Positions 59,706-64,000 of a stretch of 64,000 nt of DNA are shown piece by piece (the stretch's first letter is position 1; every line of letters begins with the position of its first letter). Made by a program: the position numbers and the translations under genes. The DNA comes from Billgrantia pellis (GTDB taxonomy: Bacteria; Pseudomonadota; Gammaproteobacteria; Pseudomonadales; Halomonadaceae), in the NCBI RefSeq assembly GCF_008297955.1, contig NZ_VTPY01000003.1, positions 558,001 to 622,000 of the forward strand, given 5' to 3'. Below the pieces are notes generated by a model that saw only the letters and a program-made list of their open reading frames with translations, did not search any database and was not told where the DNA came from.

Positions 59706-61355
59706 ATTGAGTATCTTTGCTAGCACATCCTCGTCCAGCTCTTTAAAAGTGTTTGTATCTTCGCAAAGGTACTCTGACATGACATCCCGCATAAACATAT
59801 CGGCATTATTACCACAGCGGGTAAGGTTTAATAGTGTTTTGAGCCCAACGTATATGTCGCCACTTGCCGCTTTCACGTCGTCAGTTGGCCTGCCCCGGCC
59901 TACGCTGTTATTCATAGCGCTCCTCTTTACCTCAAAGGCTCTCCGAACTAGCTCCTGCCGCTTTTCCTCGTCACTGTCAAAACCTTCTTCTTCCAGAAGA
60001 TCGGGACGGTATTTATCAATGACCAGCCTTTCTATAAGTTCGTCGTCAAAAAGATAGGCTTCGATGTGCCTCCGAGATGTTACAAATACACCTTCAGCCT
60101 CCAATTCCGCGACTTCTTCGTCGGACTTGTCATCTCGATCGATGAGGCGCGCCATTTTCGTTCCTTTCAGGACTTCGGAAAGCAACCTAAACCCTACATG
60201 ATCTGTATCTTCAATTTCAGTACAAGAGCCCCCTGAAACAAAGGTTACATTAGGATACTTACTCGAGAAGATTTTTCCGTACAAAAATGAATCGAAATTC
60301 TTTCTCTTCCTTCCATTAATATTCCCTTCGCACATCACAAGCACTTCTGGATTTAGATCTCTAGAGAAATCATCCAGTGCGACTGAAAGAAACTTTTCCC
60401 ACATCAGCCCTGATATTGACGCTGGGCCGATAACGGCTTCATCGTCGAAATCGATCTCTCCGAAATCAATGAATACAACACTTCCAGGCTCCTCTTTCGA
60501 TAGCGTCTTTGCCATTCTCATCACACCTAGTGAGTGTGTTGTGATCCACATTTGGCTGTTCTCTGGAACTATCCTGTGCATTTCCTTTATCAGGTTCCCC
60601 TGCAGACCGGTGTGCATATGAGTTTCCGGTTCATCGATAAAAAAAACGGTATCGTCATAATGATCTAGCTTTAGGTTTAAATCCAAGAGGAGGTCAAAAG
60701 CTGACTTTTCCCCACCAGAGAGATTCTTGTAGTGATACGAAGCAACCTGTCCCTTCTTGAAGTGAAATGAACCGTCTCCTAAAGGGTCACCGATGTTGTT
60801 GAGCACTAAGTCATCGAAAACGTTCAACATGGACTGCCGAACCTTTCCTATTAGTTCTTCTCTTAGTGCTCTGACGCTCATGTCGTCATTGTCTTCGGAG
60901 TAGACTCCGGCCATAGTGGCGTGGACTAGTCGCTGATAGTTTTCTGAAACCGTCTGGTCGTTATCTATAAATCGACTTACCTTCAATTGTTCGTGGGGAG
61001 CCCCCATTCGGCCAAAGCTGGAAATATTGAAATCTGGGTCGTTACGGTAAGCAGTCCTGAAGTACATTGATTTTTTGGAAACTTGCCTACCGTCTTCATG
61101 ATCATGAAACTGAACTACTACGTTGCCGCCCCTACTGTAGGCTTTTGTTGGATCCTTTCTGTAGTAATTTTCGTCGCCAGGCGCTCCAAACCCAGATTTT
61201 GAGCGATACCAAGTATTGAATGCGTCGAACAATGAGGACTTTCCACTGCCGTTCGGGCCAACGATGATTACTAGTTTGGCGCTAGCTGGAATATCCCTTA
61301 TTGTGAGATTAGTGAAACGCTTAAAATTTTGTAGCTTTACTGTAGCGACTTTCAC
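59700..61355 (-). CDS. OLD-like AAA ATPase with TOPRIM-like C-terminal domain
   Basis: A 551-residue protein. Residues 1-300 are an SMC/OLD-type ATPase: TVKLQNFKRFTNLTIRDIPA, Walker A GPNGSGKSSLFD near 34, signature YKNLSGGEKSAFDLLLDLNL near 210, Walker B DDTVFFIDEPETHMHTGLQG near 235 and the switch histidine ITTHSLGVMRMAK near 272. From about 335 a TOPRIM-like module follows with the glutamate in EVLVMCEGN and the acidic pair in ARLIDRDDKS. This pairing is known from OLD nucleases, PARIS-like and retron-associated defence proteins. It is flanked by attC sites, so it is a single-gene cassette; GC is lower than the host background. A defence role is inferred. Confidence 0.75.
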   Translation of the reverse strand: MKVATVKLQNFKRFTNLTIRDIPASAKLVIIVGPNGSGKSSLFDAFNTWYRSKSGFGAPGDENYYRKDPTKAYSRGGNVVVQFHDHEDGRQVSKKSMYFRTAYRNDPDFNISSFGRMGAPHEQLKVSRFIDNDQTVSENYQRLVHATMAGVYSEDNDDMSVRALREELIGKVRQSMLNVFDDLVLNNIGDPLGDGSFHFKKGQVASYHYKNLSGGEKSAFDLLLDLNLKLDHYDDTVFFIDEPETHMHTGLQGNLIKEMHRIVPENSQMWITTHSLGVMRMAKTLSKEEPGSVVFIDFGEIDFDDEAVIGPASISGLMWEKFLSVALDDFSRDLNPEVLVMCEGNINGRKRKNFDSFLYGKIFSSKYPNVTFVSGGSCTEIEDTDHVGFRLLSEVLKGTKMARLIDRDDKSDEEVAELEAEGVFVTSRRHIEAYLFDDELIERLVIDKYRPDLLEEEGFDSDEEKRQELVRRAFEVKRSAMNNSVGRGRPTDDVKAASGDIYVGLKTLLNLTRCGNNADMFMRDVMSEYLCEDTNTFKELDEDVLAKILNA

Positions 61356-61373
61356 ACACTCTCCTCATTAGTT

Positions 61374-61445
61374 GCTTAACAGTTGTATTATGTAGCATGA
61401 TTGATATTCCACTTGAACGCGCACGCGCGTTCAATAAAGTTATGC
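61374..61445 (-). repeat. attC-like site before the ATPase gene
   Basis: Minus strand GCATAAC at the start and GTTAAGC at the end, 72 bp apart, enclosing a perfect stem: TTGAACGCG pairs with CGCGTTCAA. It lies 18 bp upstream of the ATPase start and marks the right border of that cassette. Confidence 0.7.
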
Positions 61446-62102
61446 TGCGCGCTCGATCGACTCTTTTCTTATTGAAAGTCCTGTAAATTAAGTATAGCTT
61501 GGCAGCATAACCCCGATCATCGTACATTCTGCATATCCCCTACGAACGTGCTCACCGCCTTTCCTGGCATGGCCGCTTTGGGTCGATACCGGCCAGCGTG
61601 GAAGGTAGCAGCGCTCGCGAAGTTTGATAGTGCCGGAGGTAACAGCAGGTAGCGTTCGCTGGGATAACCTGCACTCGCCGGTCAGCGGCTGAAGCTTCAT
61701 ACGAGTCTCGGTGGCTTCCCTATCCATGTGGCCGTCCCTGTGCGTACGGGTGTGTCGTTATGTGACTTTGCGTTTCAGACTAGCACCGAAGCAGGTGTTG
61801 TCACATGGCGGGAATCAACGCAGCCCTACGAAAGGTGAAGCACACGCCCTATGGAACATAATCTCCTCCACCCTCGCCCGGAAGAGGGAAAGCACGCCTC
61901 CATGCCGAAGTGATTGCCACCATCGACCTCGGTTGGCCATCCTCGGCCACGGCGACCTCTATCGCTTTCTCCAAGGTGCCGTGGTGAGTACCGCCCGTGC
62001 CTTGCCGTTTCCGCCACTTGGTCGAGAATTACCTCTATCCGCCATTTGGCGACGGAGGTCATCGTGGTCCTACCCCAACTGCCCGTCGAAAAGCGCCAGC
62101 AC
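61446..62102. other. Region without a recognised gene between cassette cluster and broken antitoxin
   Basis: About 650 bp of higher GC than the cassettes. No reading frame shows a known domain and no attC site was found. The last 60 bp may encode extra N-terminal residues of the interrupted antitoxin (VVLPQLPVEKRQH, in frame). The rest may be decayed DNA at the edge of the cassette cluster. Confidence 0.45.
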
Positions 62103-62226
62103 ATGAGCGCGGCGGCGATGCGTGCGTACCCCAACATCGCCAACGACTGGGGGCTGAAGGAGCAGGAAGCCGCTTTGCTCCTTGGCGTGCCTGAGTCGAC
62201 CTATCGGCGTTGGCGCAAGCATGAAG
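62103..62226 (+). pseudogene. Xre/DUF2384 antitoxin, 5' part (interrupted by IS3 element)
   Basis: Encodes MRAYPNIANDWGLKEQEAAL and LLGVPESTYRRWRKHE, the Xre-like helix-turn-helix of a RES-Xre antitoxin, then runs directly into the left end of the insertion sequence. The rest of the gene resumes at 63428. Confidence 0.85.
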
Positions 62227-62277
62227 TGACCCCCTCCAGAGCTGCACAGGCTATAGTGCAGCGATCAGGAGGATGAG

Positions 62278-62478
62278 ATGAGCAACGAACCCACCGTCAA
62301 ACGCTGGACCGCGAAGCGCAAAGCCGCCGTGGTCATGGACATCTTCAAAGGCAAGACCACTGTCGCTGAAGTGGCTCGCCAGTACGACCTCACCGTCTCA
62401 GAGGTCGAAGGCTGGATCGAGGAGGCCCAGCGCAACATGGAGAACGGGTTCCGGGCCCGCCCCAAGGATATCCGCTAG
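62278..62478 (+). CDS. IS3-family OrfA (helix-turn-helix), ended early by an amber codon
   Basis: A 66-residue reading with the OrfA helix-turn-helix: TAKRKAAVVMDIFKGKTTVA then EVARQYDLTVSEVEGWIEEA. A TAG at 62476-62478 stops it, but the same frame continues after the TAG with a leucine-zipper-like stretch (QYESELRETKEALGEAHLQI then YALKKW) up to the frameshift site at 62547-62553 and a stop at 62589. A normal OrfA would read through to there. The amber codon should prevent both full OrfA and the OrfAB fusion, unless suppressed, so this copy may be unable to move by itself. Confidence 0.82.
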   Translation: MSNEPTVKRWTAKRKAAVVMDIFKGKTTVAEVARQYDLTVSEVEGWIEEAQRNMENGFRARPKDIR

Positions 62479-62552
62479 CAGTATGAGTCCGAGCTGCGGG
62501 AAACCAAGGAGGCACTGGGCGAGGCCCATCTGCAGATCTACGCGCTAAAAAA

Positions 62553-63404
62553 GTGGCGTCGCCTGCTCGACGAGGACGAGAACTCGTAAGGTCGCTGCAG
62601 GTGGAACTGGCCCAAGAGGGCCATGTGGTATCACTCGTCAAGCTGTGCCAGTGGCTGGGCCTCTCGCGTAGGACGGTCTACTACCGGCCCAAGCCACGCC
62701 GCCGCGTGATCAATGCCAATCTGGCCGCTCGCGTGAAGCTGGCCCTGGAGCGGTTTCCCACCTACGGCTATCGCCGCCTGGCGTGTGTCCTGGGTGAGAA
62801 CCGCAAGCTGATTCAGCGCATCCTGCAGCTGAAGGGCTGGCAGGTGCGCAAGCGACCCCAGGGGTTCCGACCTCGTGCCCGGAGTCTGCCGTCCGTCGCC
62901 TCACGGCCGGATGAGCGGTGGGCCACCGATCTGACGCATGTGTGGTGCGGCAAGGATCGGAGAGCCAGCCTGGCGGTGATCATCGACTGTTGCACGCGGG
63001 AGATCCTCGGCTGGCGATTATCGGACAAGGGCAGTAGCAAGACGGCGGAAGCGGCGCTGGAAGAGGCACTGGTGCATCGATTTGGCGCGCTGGGCCGCAT
63101 TCATCAGCCGCTGGCCCTGCGCTCCGACAACGGCATCGTCTTCAGCAGTCGGCACTATACGGCGACGGTGAATGCTTACGGGCTCACCCAGGAGTTCACG
63201 ACGCCCTACACCCCGGAGCAAAACGGGCTGATCGAACGCTTCTTCCGGTCCCTGAAGGAAGAATGCATCTGGCAACACCGGTTCGAGTCACTGGGTCAGG
63301 CGAGAGCGGTCATCGGCCGCTGGATCCGGTACTACAACGAAGAGCGGCCACATCAGTCTCTGGGCTATGTGGCACCCCGAGCACACCCGGCATTAGCCGC
63401 GTAG
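62553..63404 (+). CDS. IS3-family OrfB (DDE transposase)
   Basis: A 283-codon frame in the -1 phase relative to OrfA. The HTH_21 region (LERFPTYGYRRLACVLGENR) is followed by the rve integrase core with all three acidic residues: DERWATDLTHVW, LALRSDNGIVF and TPEQNGLIERFFRSLKEECI (D-D-35-E). The end YYNEERPHQSLGYVAPRAHP is typical of the family. It is normally made as an OrfAB fusion by -1 slippage at A-AAA-AAG; the GTG at 62553 is only a nominal start. Confidence 0.9.
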   Translation: MASPARRGRELVRSLQVELAQEGHVVSLVKLCQWLGLSRRTVYYRPKPRRRVINANLAARVKLALERFPTYGYRRLACVLGENRKLIQRILQLKGWQVRKRPQGFRPRARSLPSVASRPDERWATDLTHVWCGKDRRASLAVIIDCCTREILGWRLSDKGSSKTAEAALEEALVHRFGALGRIHQPLALRSDNGIVFSSRHYTATVNAYGLTQEFTTPYTPEQNGLIERFFRSLKEECIWQHRFESLGQARAVIGRWIRYYNEERPHQSLGYVAPRAHPALAA

Positions 63405-63427
63405 GGTGTGCAGAAACCAGGGGGTCA

Positions 63428-63680
63428 TTACAAGCAGCCCACGGCGGCGCGTCTCGACGTCAATCAGCTTGAACGCATGTCGCTGATTCTGGGGATCTAT
63501 AAGGCCCTGTAGATCCTGCTGCCGCGGGCCGACGCCGCGGATTCCTGGTTGCGCCGGCCTAACCGCAATCCCCTGTTCGCCGGCCAGCCACCGCTGGATC
63601 GGCTGCGCAGCAGCTTGGTGCAAGATCTGTATGTGGTCCGCCAGCACCTCGATACCGCCCGAGGCGGGGGCCATGCGTGA
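63428..63680 (+). pseudogene. Xre/DUF2384 antitoxin, 3' part
   Basis: Continues the antitoxin cut at 62226: LDVNQLERMSLILGIYKAL, then an in-frame TAG (63511-63513, likely a former CAG), then ILLPRADAADSWLRRPNRNP, LFAGQPPLDRL and DLYVVRQHLDTARGGG. This is the toxin-binding DUF2384 domain. The gene is thus disabled twice, by the insertion and by the amber codon. Its stop overlaps the GTG start of the RES relic (GTGA at 63677-63680). Confidence 0.85.
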
Positions 63681-64000
63681 CGTTTCCGCTGTCCCCTGTT
63701 TGCTGGCACCCCTGCTATCGGATCATTCCTTCGCGTTTCCCGCCTATCGACCTGTTCTAGCGTGTTGCGGCACCTGACGACTGGAGCCTGCTACAGGAAC
63801 TCGAGGGAGAGACCTCGGCGCGCCTGCGAGAGCAGGCCGGGGCGATCCACCTGGTACGCGATGAAGACCGACGATACGGCCCAGGGTGGACGCCGGTGAT
63901 GGCAGCGTTCTGTCACTTCAGCGAGCACGGTTCCGGTTCACCGAAGGCACCTTTGGCGCCTACTATTGTGCCTTGACCGAGGCCACGGCCATCGCGGAAA
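63677..64000 (+). pseudogene. RES-domain toxin relic (runs off window end)
   Basis: From the GTG at 63677 the frame reads CWHPCYRIIPSRFPPIDLF, then a TAG (63755-63757), then RVAAPDDWSLLQELEGETSA, HLVRDEDRRYGPGWTPVMAA and FCHFSEHGS. A one-base change near 63930 shifts into RFTEGTFGAYYCALTEATAI then AE. These are the RES motifs up to the conserved Arg and Glu. With one stop and one frameshift the toxin should be inactive, which allows loss of the antitoxin. The C-terminus lies beyond the window. Confidence 0.85.

Larger units (their letters stand above)
62227..63427 (+). mobile_element. Complete IS3-family insertion sequence
   Basis: A 1201-bp element bounded by imperfect inverted repeats: the left end TGACCCCCTCCAGAGCTGCA and the right end (reverse complement) TGACCCCCTGGTTTCTGCAC. 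It holds orfA and orfB in the -1 relation typical of the IS3 family, with a slippery A-AAA-AAG at 62547-62553. Flanking bases do not form an obvious direct repeat (GAAG left, TTAC right), so the target duplication is lost or the flanks have changed. It splits the antitoxin gene of a RES-Xre pair. Confidence 0.9.

Noticed and set aside
62223..63431. Target-site duplication around the IS3 element
   Set aside because: Left flank GAAG and right flank TTAC do not match; no 3- or 4-bp direct repeat could be supported.
1..64000. CRISPR array, tRNA or rRNA genes
   Set aside because: No regularly spaced repeats and no cloverleaf or rRNA-like sequence were noticed on reading; a covariance search could still find a missed tRNA.

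Overview
The window is high-GC DNA with dense, short-spaced operons and gammaproteobacterial gene families (RecBCD, Fur-type iron uptake, RND efflux, RES-Xre toxin-antitoxin pairs). The overall look is that of a Halomonas-like marine or halophilic gammaproteobacterium. That placement is an inference from gene content, not a database result. No tRNA, rRNA or CRISPR array was seen.

Layout. 1-5.4 kb: the end of a malonyl-CoA decarboxylase gene overlapping matB (malonate to acetyl-CoA), then a minus-strand run of Gate-domain membrane protein, NIF3-like protein and MpsC/DUF2294-like protein, and a carboxymuconolactone decarboxylase-like gene. 5.5-12 kb: small metabolic genes with their regulators, plus a chemoreceptor relic with a large internal deletion. 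12-19.8 kb: an iron-siderophore locus with a siderophore-interacting reductase on the plus strand and a TonB receptor, binding protein, two permeases and an ATPase on the minus strand; Fur-box-like sites precede both arms. A cytochrome b561 gene with an internal deletion lies in its middle. 19.9-21 kb: an intact RES-Xre toxin-antitoxin pair.

21-36.3 kb: recC, then a thiol-redox pair (TlpA-like and DsbD/ScsB-like) with a divergent MocR-type regulator, then recB and recD. The exonuclease V locus is therefore split by a redox cassette. 36.3-44 kb is the most unusual region. The last ~290 bp of recD recurs three more times downstream in the same orientation, in decreasing states of preservation. 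Each copy follows a cargo module: a peptidase/short-chain fatty acid transporter/GntR module, then a diguanylate cyclase, then a PAP2 phosphatase. This looks like a gene-end site used repeatedly for insertion. Inside the first cargo, ACATGT-centred sites before three promoters suggest a small GntR-controlled regulon.

44-56.5 kb: drug-resistance type genes (MFS pump with LysR, quinone reductase, ZIP-like protein, SmvA-type MFS pump, complete RND tripartite pump with divergent TetR). 56.7-61.5 kb: lower-GC genes separated by attC-like recombination sites with no integrase in view, that is an integron cassette cluster lacking an integrase (CALIN). Its cargo includes an OLD-like ATPase with a TOPRIM-like tail, a HEPN-like protein, a frameshifted HEPN-like relic and unknown small proteins, all plausible phage-defence candidates. 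61.5-64 kb: a second, dead RES-Xre pair whose antitoxin gene is split by a complete 1.2-kb IS3-family element.
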